64,000 bases of DNA from the NCBI RefSeq assembly GCF_018388445.1, contig NZ_CP074405.1:2294001-2358000 (forward strand). Direction: 5' to 3'. Source of the stretch: Cellulomonas wangleii (GTDB lineage: Bacteria > Actinomycetota > Actinomycetes > Actinomycetales > Cellulomonadaceae). The notes under the pieces were generated by a model that worked only from the letters and a program-made list of their open reading frames with translations, had not been told where the DNA came from and searched no databases. The position numbers were made by a program, and so were the translations under genes. Below are positions 1-8,596 of the stretch, piece by piece (position 1 is the stretch's first letter; each line of letters starts with the position of its first letter).

Positions 1-60
1 GGCGGCGTCCAGCGCCGCGTGACCCTCCGGGGTCGCCAGGTAGCCGACCACGATCCCCAT
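1..60 (-). CDS. Universal stress protein family, N-terminal fragment
   Basis: The gene runs off the left edge; only the first 20 codons are present. They read MGIVVGYLATPEGHAALDAA, which resembles the first beta strand and loop of UspA-type nucleotide-binding proteins (a hydrophobic strand followed by T/S-P-E-G-x-A-A-L). A strong ribosome binding site, GGAGGAGGAG, lies a few bases upstream of the ATG and fixes the start. The family assignment rests on this short stretch alone, so it is moderate; another alpha/beta fold protein cannot be excluded. Confidence 0.55.
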   Translation of the reverse strand, partial: MGIVVGYLATPEGHAALDAA

Positions 61-162
61 CGTCGCTCCTCCTCCTGGCCGGTCCGGCCTCGGGCGCGAC
101 GCTACCCGAGCGCAGGACCACCGACGACCTCGGCGCGCGCACGGTGTGCCCCCGGCCTCGAC

Positions 163-1299
163 TCATGCGCCGGCACGCGCCCACCCGGGTGCGAGCCCGG
201 CGTCGAGCGCGGTGCGCAGGAGGTGCGCGAGGCGGTACGCGGGATCGTCCTGCAGCGCCCGGCCGAGCAGCACCGCGGCCCGCGCGCCGTCGCCCTCCCA
301 CCACGCGAGCGTGGCCAGCAGCGTGGTCGCGGGCGCCTGCGCGCCACGCCGACCGTGCGCCACGACGTCCTGCAGAGCCCGGCGCACCGCGGCCACCTCG
401 TCGCCGGGTGGCAGACCCTCCGCCGGGTCCACGAGCCGCCCCACGGCGGTCCGCAGCTCGGCGTCCTCGTCCGCGCCGCCGCGCGCGAGGACACGCTCGG
501 GCAGGCTGCCGGAGCCGGGCAGCGCCGCGACGAGCACGGCATCGCGCACCCGGCGGTCGTGCAGTCCCGCCTCCACACGCCCGAGCAGGGCCGCGCGGGA
601 GGCCCGACGCGGCTGGGGCGCGTCGTCCGTGACGAGCGCACGCCAGGCCGCCAGCGTCTCGAGCCGCCACCGGGCCAGAGCACCGGGCCCGTCCGCCGTC
701 GCGCGCGTCCGGGCCTCGGTGCGTCGGCGGCGCACCCGGCCGACGGCGCGCCGGACGTCGCCCGGCGCCGTCGCGACGTGGCCCAGCGCCTGCCGGTCGT
801 GCGCCACGACGGACCCGGCGAGCACCATCTCCGCACCGGCGCGGGTGGACTCCAGGTCGCTGAGCGGGCGCCCACCCGGTGGGCAGCACCCGTCGTCGCA
901 CGACAGGCAGCGGTAGGTCGTCCGGTCCACCACGACGACCTCGACGCCCCCGAACGGCACGTCGAACGCCTCGGCCACGTGCGCCACCGCCGCGTCGACC
1001 CCGTCGCCCGCACCGCCGGCACCGCCGGCACCGCCGGCACCGCCCGCGGTGTAGAGGACGAGCACGGCCCGACGCGCACCGTCCCGGTCGAGATGGGTCG
1101 CCAGCGCCCGTGCGACCTGCGGACCGTGGAGCACGTCCGCGAGGTCGGGCAGGTCGACACGCGCCACCAGCCCGACGCGGCCGCGTGCTCCACGCAGGCT
1201 GACGGCGACGGCGCTGTCCCGGGGCTGGAAGCCGAGGAGATGCGGGACGAGGGCGAGCAGCTCGCGGGGTTCGTGGATCCGGAGGACGAGGGGTTCCAT
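163..1299 (-). CDS. DUF4192 family protein
   Basis: This 378-residue protein begins with a conserved N-terminal block (IHEPRELLALVPHLLGF, then DSAVAVSLRG) that I recognise from the actinobacterial DUF4192 family, whose function is unknown. The annotated ATG is preceded by GGTGAA; the longer open frame upstream reads as low-complexity Arg/Pro sequence and was discarded. A CLSCDDGCCPPGG cysteine cluster in the middle could bind a metal, which is inference. A run of Gly-Gly-Ala repeats (about residues 107-119) is encoded by a 9-base tandem repeat at 1012-1047. No signal peptide or membrane segment is visible, so it is probably cytoplasmic. Confidence 0.75.
   Translation of the reverse strand: MEPLVLRIHEPRELLALVPHLLGFQPRDSAVAVSLRGARGRVGLVARVDLPDLADVLHGPQVARALATHLDRDGARRAVLVLYTAGGAGGAGGAGGAGDGVDAAVAHVAEAFDVPFGGVEVVVVDRTTYRCLSCDDGCCPPGGRPLSDLESTRAGAEMVLAGSVVAHDRQALGHVATAPGDVRRAVGRVRRRRTEARTRATADGPGALARWRLETLAAWRALVTDDAPQPRRASRAALLGRVEAGLHDRRVRDAVLVAALPGSGSLPERVLARGGADEDAELRTAVGRLVDPAEGLPPGDEVAAVRRALQDVVAHGRRGAQAPATTLLATLAWWEGDGARAAVLLGRALQDDPAYRLAHLLRTALDAGLAPGWARAGA
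1012..1047. repeat. 9-bp tandem repeat inside DUF4192 gene
   Basis: Three perfect copies and one imperfect copy of the unit ACCGCCGGC lie head to tail. On the coding (minus) strand they encode Gly-Gly-Ala units. In-frame slippage would change the length of a flexible linker without breaking the frame. Confidence 0.8.
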
Positions 1300-1451
1300 G
1301 GGTTCACCGAAGCGGGCGGGGCCGACGACAGGCGCCCGGGACGGCGGATCTGTGGGCACGGCGCGTCGGCGGCTTCCTGTGGTCGGCTCGGGCTCGCTGC
1401 GAGCCGACCTGCGCTCCCCCGTGCCCGGCTCACGCTCCCGGTCCGCGCGAC

Positions 1452-1457
1452 TACCCT
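1452..1457 (+). promoter_or_regulatory. -10 box, leaderless type
   Basis: TACCCT lies six bases before the GTG of the lipoprotein gene, so transcription should begin at or next to the start codon. There is no Shine-Dalgarno sequence. Confidence 0.55.
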
Positions 1458-1463
1458 GGCGCC

Positions 1464-1979
1464 GTGCCCCGCCCGACGACACCCGCCCTGGTCGCAGCCC
1501 TCGCGCTCGGCACGGTGCTGAGCGCCGGCTGCACGACGACACCGGGGCCGACCCCCACGTCGTCACCGAGTGCCGCGAGCGCCACCCCCACGCCCGGCGA
1601 GCCGCTGCTCACGGACGACATCACGGAGGACTCGGCGGTCGGCACGCTCGCTCCGGGGTTCCCCACGGACCTGGTCCCGGTGCCCCCTGACGCGGAGATC
1701 CTCGTCTCGTCGGCCGAGCCCGTCACCGACGGGGTGCTGCGCATCAGCCTCAACGTGCGGACGGGGCAGGACACCGCCGCCCTGCTCGACGCCGTGCGCG
1801 CGCCCCTGGTGGGGGCCGGGTTCGCCGAGGCCCCACCGGCCGTGCCCGAACCGGGCCTGGCCGCCCAGACGACGTTCGCCCGCTCGGACGGCGCGGAGCT
1901 GGTCGTCGTGGGCATCCTCGACCGTGACGGGCTCCGCACGATGACGCTGGGGGGGACGGTCGGCGCACCCGCCCCCTAG
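1464..1979 (+). CDS. Putative lipoprotein, unknown function
   Basis: The 171-residue product has a lipoprotein signal peptide: positive MPRP start, hydrophobic stretch, and lipobox LSAGC with the lipidated cysteine at residue 23. A Thr/Pro/Ser-rich linker follows (about 24-48), then a compact domain of about 120 residues that I do not recognise. It should be anchored on the outer face of the membrane. The GTG start is chosen because it follows a TANNNT box by six bases. Its TAG stop (1977-1979) forms part of the -10 box of the following prenyl synthase gene, so the two genes abut but probably have separate promoters. Confidence 0.75.
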   Translation: MPRPTTPALVAALALGTVLSAGCTTTPGPTPTSSPSAASATPTPGEPLLTDDITEDSAVGTLAPGFPTDLVPVPPDAEILVSSAEPVTDGVLRISLNVRTGQDTAALLDAVRAPLVGAGFAEAPPAVPEPGLAAQTTFARSDGAELVVVGILDRDGLRTMTLGGTVGAPAP

Positions 1980-1982
1980 GGT
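1977..1982 (+). promoter_or_regulatory. -10 box, leaderless type
   Basis: TAGGGT lies six bases before the GTG of the polyprenyl synthetase gene and overlaps the stop codon of the lipoprotein gene. Confidence 0.55.
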
Positions 1983-1988
1983 GGGTCC

Positions 1989-3107
1989 GTGCCCACCGCG
2001 AACGCTGCTCTGGTCGACCGCGAGAACCTCCGTGCCGGCATCGACGCGGCCCTCGCGCGGCACGTGGCGGCGCTGCGTGGCACGGCCCTGGCGATCAGCC
2101 CGGACGCCTCCCCGCTGGCGGACGCGGTGGAGCGGATGCTCGCCGGCGGCAAGCGGCTGCGCGCGGCGTTCTGCTACTGGTCCTGGCGCGCCCACGGCGG
2201 CGTGCCCGGGGACGACCGCGAGGTGGCGGTCCTGCGGGCCGGCGCCGCGCTCGAGCTCTTCCAGGCGGCCGCCCTGTTCCACGACGACGTGATGGACGAC
2301 TCCTCCACCCGCCGCGGCCTGCCCACCGCGCACCGCGTGTTCGCGGACGAGCACGTCGCCGCGGGTCGGCGCGGTGGGTCCCGGCGCTTCGGGGACGGCG
2401 TGGCGATCCTGCTGGGCGACCTCGCCCTCATCGCCAGCGACGAGGAGATGTCGCGCGCACTGGCCGGCCTGCCGGAGCCCGTCGCGCGGGGCGCACGATC
2501 GGTGTACGAGCTCATGCGGACCGAGGTGACGATCGGCCAGTACCTCGACCTGGTCGCGCAGACCATGCCCTGGGACGACCCGGCGGAGGACGAGCGCCGG
2601 GCGCGCGAGGTGGTGCGGACCAAGGCGGCGCGGTACAGCGTGGAGCACCCGATCGTCCTCGGGGCGGCGCTCGCCGGGGCCGACGAGGACGCCCTGGCAG
2701 GCTGCCGCGCGGTGGGACTGCCCCTCGGCGAGGCGTTCCAGCTGCGGGACGACCTGCTGGGCGTGCTGGGCGACCCCTCCACGACGGGCAAGCCCACGGG
2801 CGACGACCTGCGCGAGGGCAAGCGCACCGTGCTCGTGGCACGTGCGCTGGCACGGGCCACGGAGACGGGCGACACCGACGCCGTCGCCACCCTCACCGGT
2901 CGCGTCGGCGACGCGGACCTCGACGCGGACGGCGTCGCCGAGCTCACGGCTCTGCTGGTGCGCACCGGTGCGGTCGCCGAGGTCGAGGAGCTCATCGAGG
3001 AGCTGCGCGAGCAGGCGTTCGCCCAGATCGAGGCGCAGGGCTGGCCCGAGCCGGCACGCAGCGCGCTCGTCGCGCTCGCGCGGGCGGCGGTCGACCGCAC
3101 GGCCTGA
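1989..3107 (+). CDS. idsA: Polyprenyl (geranylgeranyl-type) diphosphate synthase
   Basis: This is an E-type prenyl diphosphate synthase of 372 residues, which condenses isopentenyl diphosphate with an allylic diphosphate to make C15-C20 or longer prenyl chains for carotenoids, quinones or carrier lipids. The first aspartate-rich motif DDVMDD is at residues 99-104, the GGKRLR substrate motif sits upstream, and the second motif RDDLLG begins at residue 253. The third position of the second motif is Gly, as in actinobacterial IdsA-type enzymes. It corresponds in position to M. tuberculosis idsA2 (Rv2173) beside the Rv2175c-type gene. Chain length of the product cannot be read from the sequence with confidence. 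Confidence 0.88.
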   Translation: MPTANAALVDRENLRAGIDAALARHVAALRGTALAISPDASPLADAVERMLAGGKRLRAAFCYWSWRAHGGVPGDDREVAVLRAGAALELFQAAALFHDDVMDDSSTRRGLPTAHRVFADEHVAAGRRGGSRRFGDGVAILLGDLALIASDEEMSRALAGLPEPVARGARSVYELMRTEVTIGQYLDLVAQTMPWDDPAEDERRAREVVRTKAARYSVEHPIVLGAALAGADEDALAGCRAVGLPLGEAFQLRDDLLGVLGDPSTTGKPTGDDLREGKRTVLVARALARATETGDTDAVATLTGRVGDADLDADGVAELTALLVRTGAVAEVEELIEELREQAFAQIEAQGWPEPARSALVALARAAVDRTA

Positions 3108-3147
3108 GCGGAACGTCTCCCGGGCGCTCACCCGGCAGGGGCGTCCG

Positions 3148-3558
3148 TCAGAGCATCGCCTGGGCGACCCGCCGCACCTCGGTCTTGCGACCGGCCCGCA
3201 GGGCCTCGATCGGGGGGACACCCAGCGACTCCTCGACGCCGAAGAGCCACGCGAGCGTCTCCTCGTCCGAGAACCCGTCGTCCCCGAGCACGGTCAGCGT
3301 CCCCTGCAGGGCCGCCAGCACGGTCCACGGGCGGTCCTCCGACGGCACGTCGGGCGCGGCCGGGTTGGCGAGGTGACCGGGGACGAGGAAGTCCGCCGGC
3401 ACGCTCAGCACCGGCGGGGTGCCGCGCCGCACCCCGACGAGCTTGCGCTCCTGCAGGAGGCGACGCACCTTGCCGGGGTCGACCCCGAGCATCTGCGCGA
3501 CGTCGGGGACGGTCAGCCACGTGCCGACCAGCTGGTCCAGATCCGAGGGCGAAGTCAC
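3148..3558 (-). CDS. Rv2175c-family winged-helix DNA-binding protein
   Basis: The 136-residue protein matches the actinobacterial Rv2175c family: an N-terminal helix-turn-helix (TVPDVAQMLGVDPGKVRRLL) and a C-terminal helical part ending EVRRVAQAML. In M. tuberculosis the homologue binds DNA and is a phosphorylation substrate of the neighbouring kinase PknL; here the PASTA kinase gene lies one gene further on, so the same kinase-substrate pair is plausible but inferred. The GTG start is supported by TAGGCT six bases upstream. It faces the prenyl synthase gene convergently across about 40 bases. Confidence 0.82.
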   Translation of the reverse strand: MTSPSDLDQLVGTWLTVPDVAQMLGVDPGKVRRLLQERKLVGVRRGTPPVLSVPADFLVPGHLANPAAPDVPSEDRPWTVLAALQGTLTVLGDDGFSDEETLAWLFGVEESLGVPPIEALRAGRKTEVRRVAQAML

Positions 3559-3564
3559 CCTGTC

Positions 3565-3570
3565 AGCCTA
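3565..3570 (-). promoter_or_regulatory. -10 box, leaderless type
   Basis: On the minus strand TAGGCT precedes the GTG of the Rv2175c-like gene by six bases. Confidence 0.55.
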
Positions 3571-3609
3571 CGGCTCCGACGTCGGAGGGCCGTCATCGGC
3601 TCTCTGGGC

Positions 3610-3746
3610 TTCCCGTCCTGGACATTCTCGTCTAGCGTCGAACGACGTCACACCTGTCACACCAGCACCACGAGTCACTCGGTGCCCGTGCTGACGGGGG
3701 ACGCCGATCACCGACGCACCACCACTGACCACCGCCTGGGGGGGCC
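3610..3746 (+). promoter_or_regulatory. Promoter and structured leader of LysM gene
   Basis: A TAGCGT -10 candidate (3633-3638) has TTCCCG 17 bases upstream. It would give a leader of roughly 100 bases. The leader contains an imperfect hairpin: CAGCAC (3663-3668) pairs with GTGCTG (3688-3693), and CGAG (3671-3674) with CTCG (3678-3681). I tested it by eye against the cyclic-di-AMP (ydaO) riboswitch found before some actinobacterial cell-wall lytic genes and do not see its conserved core. Confidence 0.4.
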
Positions 3747-5096
3747 ATGTCCGCACTCTCTCCGCGCCCGCGCACCGTGGCGCGCGCCGCGACCGGGACG
3801 GGTGCCACGCTCGCGCTCGCGACCGTCGCGCTCGCCGCGACCGGGACCGCCGGCCACGCCGCCGACTACACCGTCCGCGACGGCGACACGCTGACGTCCA
3901 TCGCCAAGCGCACCGGCACGACCGTCGCCCGGATCGCCACCGACAACGCCCTGGCCGACCCGTCACGGGTCCGCTCCGGGCAGGTCCTGCGCGTCCCCGA
4001 CGCGGCGCCGGCCGCGGCCGCACCCGCCGCCGCCGGCACGTCGTACACCGTGCGGTCGGGCGACACGGTCTCGGGCATCGCCGCACGCCACGGCACGACC
4101 GTCGCCGCCGTCGTCGCCGCCAACGGGCTGGACGCGCGCGCCTTCGTCCGCGCCGGGCAGACCCTCACGATCCCCGGACCGGCAGGGGGCACCGCCGCCG
4201 CACCCGCACCCGCAGCCGCACCGGCGAGCGGTGGCACCTACACCGTGCAGCGCGGGGACACCGTGTCCGCCGTCGCGGCACGCCACGGCACCACCGTCGC
4301 CGCCGTCGTCGCGGCCAACGGCCTCGACGCGCGCGCCTTCGTCCGCGCCGGGCAGACCCTCACGATCCCCGGCGCCGACGCACCCCGCCCCGCCGCACCG
4401 CAGGCGGCCACCGCGCAGCCCGCGGCGGCCGGCGCGGCGTACACGGTGCGCAGCGGTGACACGGTGTCCGCCATCGCGGCGCGGCACGGCACCACGGTCC
4501 AGGCGGTCGTCGCGGCCAACGGCCTCGACGCACGCGCCACGATCCGCGCCGGGCAGCAGCTGACCGTGCCGGGCGCCGGGGCAGCGCCGCAGGCCGCACC
4601 CGCCACGCAGCTGGTCGGCAACACGTTCGCCGGGCGCACGTACTCGTCCGGTGTCGTCGACGCCGCCAACCAGAACAAGCGGACGCTGCTGGCGTCGGGT
4701 GCGCCGTCACGGGCCGACATGCAGGCCAAGGTCGCGGCCACGGCCCGCGCGATGGGGGTCGACCCCGCGCTCGCCCAGGCCGTGGCCCACCAGGAGTCCG
4801 GGTTCGACCACACGGCCGTGTCCCCCGCCAACGCGATCGGGACGATGCAGGTGATCCCGTCGTCCGGCGAGTGGGCCTCCCAGCTCGTGGGCCGTCAGCT
4901 GAACCTCCTCGACCCGGACGACAACGTCGTGGCGGGGGTCGCGATCCTGCGGTCCCTGGTCCGCACGTCCGACGACCTGCCGAGCGCGATCGCGTCCTAC
5001 TACCAGGGCGCCGGCTCCGTGAAGCGCAACGGCATGTACGCCGACACACGCCGCTACGTGGCGAACGTGCAGACGCTCATGACGCGCTTCGGCTGA
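3747..5096 (+). CDS. Secreted lytic transglycosylase with four LysM domains
   Basis: The 449-residue product has a signal peptide (about 1-38), then four LysM peptidoglycan-binding domains beginning near residues 40, 99, 164 and 231 (each YTV-x-x-GDT to a terminal x-x-P), and a C-terminal SLT-type lytic transglycosylase domain from about 322. The catalytic glutamate is E350 in AHQESGFD, followed by AIGTMQV. It should cleave glycan strands outside the cell during wall growth or remodelling. The second and third LysM domains share a perfect 47-base stretch (4131-4177 and 4326-4372), a sign of recent duplication or homogenisation. The ATG is preceded by a G-rich tract. Confidence 0.9.
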   Translation: MSALSPRPRTVARAATGTGATLALATVALAATGTAGHAADYTVRDGDTLTSIAKRTGTTVARIATDNALADPSRVRSGQVLRVPDAAPAAAAPAAAGTSYTVRSGDTVSGIAARHGTTVAAVVAANGLDARAFVRAGQTLTIPGPAGGTAAAPAPAAAPASGGTYTVQRGDTVSAVAARHGTTVAAVVAANGLDARAFVRAGQTLTIPGADAPRPAAPQAATAQPAAAGAAYTVRSGDTVSAIAARHGTTVQAVVAANGLDARATIRAGQQLTVPGAGAAPQAAPATQLVGNTFAGRTYSSGVVDAANQNKRTLLASGAPSRADMQAKVAATARAMGVDPALAQAVAHQESGFDHTAVSPANAIGTMQVIPSSGEWASQLVGRQLNLLDPDDNVVAGVAILRSLVRTSDDLPSAIASYYQGAGSVKRNGMYADTRRYVANVQTLMTRFG

Positions 5097-5132
5097 CGAG
5101 CGCGGCTCCCGCGATCTGCCTGAGCCCGCCCG

Positions 5133-5138
5133 TAGACT
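5133..5138 (+). promoter_or_regulatory. -10 box, leaderless type
   Basis: TAGACT lies seven bases before the GTG of the PASTA kinase gene. Confidence 0.55.
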
Positions 5139-5145
5139 GCCGCGC

Positions 5146-7128
5146 GTGGGAACCACTGTCACCGATCCGCTCGTGGGCCGCCTGGTCGACGGGCGGTACG
5201 AGGTCGTCTCGCGCATCGCGCGCGGCGGGATGGCGACGGTGTACCTCGCGGTCGACCGGCGCCTCGACCGCGAGGTCGCCCTCAAGGTCATGCACCCGCA
5301 CCTCGCCGAGGGGTCGCAGGGCGGCGCGTTCATCGCGCGCTTCCGGCGTGAGGCGCGCAGCGCAGCCCGCCTGACGCACCCCGGCATCGTCGGGGTGCTC
5401 GACCAGGGGCTCGACGGCGAGACCAGCTACCTGACCATGGAGTACGTCGACGGCTCGAACGTGCGTCGCCGCCTCGCCGAGCAGGGCGCGCTGCGGGTCG
5501 GTGAGGCGCTGCGCATCACCGAGGCCGTGCTCGACGCCCTCTCGGCGGCGCACCGCACAGGTCTGGTGCACCGCGACGTCAAGCCCGAGAACGTGCTGAT
5601 CGCGTCCGACGACCGCGTGCGCGTCGCCGACTTCGGTCTCGCGCGTGCGGTCACCGAGGTGACCGCCACGACGACCGGCACGGTGCTCGGCACGGTCGCC
5701 TACCTCGCGCCCGAGCTCGTCCGCCAGGGCACCAGCGACGCACGCACCGACGTCTACGCGGTCGGCGTCATGCTCTTCGAGATGCTCACGGGCCGCCAGC
5801 CCTTCACCGGCGAGACACCGATCCAGGTCGCGTTCCAGCACGTCAGCTCGGAGCTCCCCGCGCCGTCGACCCTCGTCGACTGGCTCCCCTCGGAGATCGA
5901 CGAGCTCGTCGGCGCCCTCGCGGCCCACACGCCGGACGACCGCCCGGTCGACGCCGGCGCAGCGCTGCAGCTCGTGCGACGCACGCGTTCCGTGCTCGAC
6001 GGCGTCACGCTCGACCGGCGGGCCGACGTCCCGCCCACGGTCGTGCTGCCGGCAGAGACCGACCCGGAGGAGTCCGACCTCTCGCAGGACACCGACGCCG
6101 GCGACCCCGACGACGACGCGCTGACCGCCCGGGTACCCGTGGGGGCCCACGCGCACGGCGGCACCGTCGCGCTGCCCATCGGCCTGGGGGTCGTCGACGC
6201 GGCTCCCCCGCCGCCCCCGACCCGACGCCGGTGGCCCCTCGTGGCCACCGTCCTCGGCCTCGCCGCGCTGCTCGGGCTCGGCACGTGGTGGTACCTCCAG
6301 GTCGGACCCGGCGCGTACACCTCGGTGCCAGCCGTCGTGGCGGAGACCGAGGCCGACGCCGTCGCCGCCCTGGAGGCGGCAGGCCTCACGCACGACCGGG
6401 CCGAGGCGTTCGACGACGACGTGCCGCCCGGCCTGGTCGTCTCGACGGACCCGCCCGTCGGTGAGCCGGTCCGCAAGGACGGGACGGTGACCTACACGGT
6501 CTCGAAGGGTCCGGACCTCGTGACGGTCCCCGAGGGCGTCGTCGGCGCGATGCAGGCGGATGCCGAGAAGTCCCTGACCGACGCCGGCCTCACGGTCGGG
6601 TACGGCTCCCCCGCCCACGACGACGAGGCCCCCGTGGGCCAGGTCCTCACGGCGACGCTGCCGGACGGCGCCGAGGCTGCGGCAGGTGACCAGATCAAGC
6701 GCGGGAGCACCGTCACGCTGGTGCTGTCGGACGGACCCGCACCGGTGACGGTCACCTCCGTGGTCGGCATCACCGTCGAGGACGCGCAGGAGCAGCTCGC
6801 CGCCGACGCCCTCACCGTGGAGGCCACCGAGGCGTTCCACGACACCGTCCCGGCCGGCCGGATCATCGACCAGAGCCCGGCGGCGCGCGAGACGGCCCAC
6901 CGCGGCGACGTGGTCACCGTGACCGTCTCCAAGGGCCCGGAGACGGTGCCGATGCCGGATCTCACCGGCAAGCAGTTCGACCGGGCCAAGGCGGAGCTCG
7001 AGGCACTCGGCCTCACGGCCCGGCGGGACAACGTGCTCGGCGGGATCTTCGGCACCGTGCGCTCCCAGAGCGTCCGCGCCGGGGAGGCGGTGCCGAGGGG
7101 CACGGAGGTCGTGCTGCAGGTCGTGTGA
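5146..7128 (+). CDS. pknL: PASTA-domain Ser/Thr protein kinase (PknB/PknL type)
   Basis: This 660-residue membrane kinase has all catalytic landmarks: glycine loop ARGGMATVY, Lys47 in VALKV, HRDVKPEN from His142 with Asp144, and DFG from Asp162. One transmembrane helix (about 364-385) is followed by four extracytoplasmic PASTA domains (about 390-458, 459-532, 533-600, 601-660) that bind muropeptides or lipid II in this family. It therefore links wall state to protein phosphorylation. The position two genes after the Rv2175c homologue matches pknL of mycobacteria; M. tuberculosis PknL itself lacks PASTA repeats whereas corynebacterial PknL has them. The symbol is assigned from gene order. Confidence 0.9.
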   Translation: MGTTVTDPLVGRLVDGRYEVVSRIARGGMATVYLAVDRRLDREVALKVMHPHLAEGSQGGAFIARFRREARSAARLTHPGIVGVLDQGLDGETSYLTMEYVDGSNVRRRLAEQGALRVGEALRITEAVLDALSAAHRTGLVHRDVKPENVLIASDDRVRVADFGLARAVTEVTATTTGTVLGTVAYLAPELVRQGTSDARTDVYAVGVMLFEMLTGRQPFTGETPIQVAFQHVSSELPAPSTLVDWLPSEIDELVGALAAHTPDDRPVDAGAALQLVRRTRSVLDGVTLDRRADVPPTVVLPAETDPEESDLSQDTDAGDPDDDALTARVPVGAHAHGGTVALPIGLGVVDAAPPPPPTRRRWPLVATVLGLAALLGLGTWWYLQVGPGAYTSVPAVVAETEADAVAALEAAGLTHDRAEAFDDDVPPGLVVSTDPPVGEPVRKDGTVTYTVSKGPDLVTVPEGVVGAMQADAEKSLTDAGLTVGYGSPAHDDEAPVGQVLTATLPDGAEAAAGDQIKRGSTVTLVLSDGPAPVTVTSVVGITVEDAQEQLAADALTVEATEAFHDTVPAGRIIDQSPAARETAHRGDVVTVTVSKGPETVPMPDLTGKQFDRAKAELEALGLTARRDNVLGGIFGTVRSQSVRAGEAVPRGTEVVLQVV

Positions 7129-7198
7129 CCGCCGGGCCCGTGCCGCACGCGGCCGGCCACCCGGCGCCGCACGAGCCGCCGCGACATCCCGGACGCAC

Positions 7199-7232
7199 GA
7201 GAGCCCCGGAGCGTCGCCGCTCCGGGGCTCTC
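7199..7232. terminator. Bidirectional hairpin terminator
   Basis: A perfect 15-bp stem (7199-7213 with 7218-7232) and a TCGC loop sits between the convergent kinase and DAHP synthase genes. There is no T run. Confidence 0.75.
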
Positions 7233-7243
7233 GGCACGCACCC

Positions 7244-8596
7244 TCAGGCGCGGCGCAGCAGCTCCACGACCTGGAACGCCATCTCCAGCGACTGCTGGTG
7301 GTTCAGCCGCGGGTCCACGAGCGTCTCGTACCGCAGGGCGAGCCCCTCGTCGTCGATCTCCTCGGTGCCGCCCAGGACCTCGGTGACGTCGTCACCGGTG
7401 AGCTCGACGTGCAGGCCACCCGGGACGGTGCCGAGCGCGCGGTGCACCTCGAAGAACCCGGCCACCTCGTCCATGACGTCGCTGAACCGCCGCGTCTTGT
7501 ACCCGTTGGCCGACGTGATGCCGTTGCCGTGCATCGGGTCGCACACCCAGGTGACGGGCCGGCCGTCGGCGGTGACCTTCTCGACCAGCGCGGGCAGCAG
7601 GTCGCGCACCTTCCCGGCGCCCATCCGCGTGACGAACGTCAGGCGGCCGGGCTCCCCCGTGGGGTTGAGCCGGTCGATCAGCGCGATGGCGTCGTCACCC
7701 GTCGTGGTGGGGCCGAGCTTCACGCCGAGCGGGTTCTGCACGCGGGAGAAGAAGTCCACGTGCGCCGCGTCGAGCTGGCGGGTGCGCTCCCCGATCCACA
7801 GGAAGTGCGCCGAGCAGTCGTAGGGCAGGCCCGTGCGCGAGTCGATGCGCGTCAGCGGCCGCTCGTAGTCGAGCAGCAGCCCCTCGTGCGCCGAGTAGAA
7901 GTCGACCGTGCGCAGCGCGTCGAAGTCCGCACCGCACGCCGCCATGAAGCGGATCGCCCGGTCGATCTCCGCGGCGATCTCCTCGTAGCGCGAGTACGCC
8001 GGGTTCGACGTGAACCCGCGGTTCCACTCGTGCACCCGCAGCAGCGACGCGAACCCGCCCGTCGTGAACGCCCGGATGAGGTTCAGCGTCGAGGCGGACG
8101 TGTGGTACGCCTCGAGCAGCCGCTCCGGGTCCGGGGTGCGCGCCTCCGCGGTGAACTCGAAGCCGTTGATCACGTCGCCGCGGAACGCGGGGAGCGTGAC
8201 ACCGTCGCGCGTCTCGACGTCCGACGAGCGCGGCTTGGCGTACTGCCCCGCCATCCGCCCCATCTTCACGACGGGCATGCTGGCGCCGTACGTGAGCACG
8301 ACCGCCATCTGCAGGATCGTCTTGATCTTGTTGCGGATGTTGTCGGCCGTGGCCTCCGCGAACGTCTCGGCGCAGTCCCCGCCCTGCAGGACGAACGCCT
8401 CGCCGCGCGACGCGGCGGCGAGCTGCGCCCGCAGCGCGTCGGCCTCGCCCGCGAACACGAGCGGGGGCAGGCTCGCGAGCCGGTCGCGGACGCGCCGCAC
8501 CTGCGACGCGTCCGGCCACTGGGGCTGCTGACCGACCGGCAGCGTCTCCCAGGCGTCGAGCCCGGCGACGACGCCCGCGTCCGGCTCGACGCTCAC
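7244..8596 (-). CDS. aroG: 3-deoxy-D-arabino-heptulosonate 7-phosphate synthase, class II
   Basis: The 450-residue enzyme joins phosphoenolpyruvate and erythrose 4-phosphate in the first step of the shikimate pathway. Class II hallmarks include QGGDCAETF, the metal-binding stretch PMHGNG and the LGPTTTG motif; size matches plant and mycobacterial AroG. The GTG start overlaps the TGA of the upstream phosphofructokinase gene by four bases (GTGA), so the two are almost certainly co-transcribed and translationally coupled. Whether it forms a complex with chorismate mutase, as in M. tuberculosis, cannot be seen here. Confidence 0.92.
   Translation of the reverse strand: MSVEPDAGVVAGLDAWETLPVGQQPQWPDASQVRRVRDRLASLPPLVFAGEADALRAQLAAASRGEAFVLQGGDCAETFAEATADNIRNKIKTILQMAVVLTYGASMPVVKMGRMAGQYAKPRSSDVETRDGVTLPAFRGDVINGFEFTAEARTPDPERLLEAYHTSASTLNLIRAFTTGGFASLLRVHEWNRGFTSNPAYSRYEEIAAEIDRAIRFMAACGADFDALRTVDFYSAHEGLLLDYERPLTRIDSRTGLPYDCSAHFLWIGERTRQLDAAHVDFFSRVQNPLGVKLGPTTTGDDAIALIDRLNPTGEPGRLTFVTRMGAGKVRDLLPALVEKVTADGRPVTWVCDPMHGNGITSANGYKTRRFSDVMDEVAGFFEVHRALGTVPGGLHVELTGDDVTEVLGGTEEIDDEGLALRYETLVDPRLNHQQSLEMAFQVVELLRRA

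Noticed and set aside
3633..3746. Cyclic-di-AMP riboswitch before the LysM gene
   Set aside because: The conserved ydaO core segments are not recognisable, so only a hairpin leader is reported.
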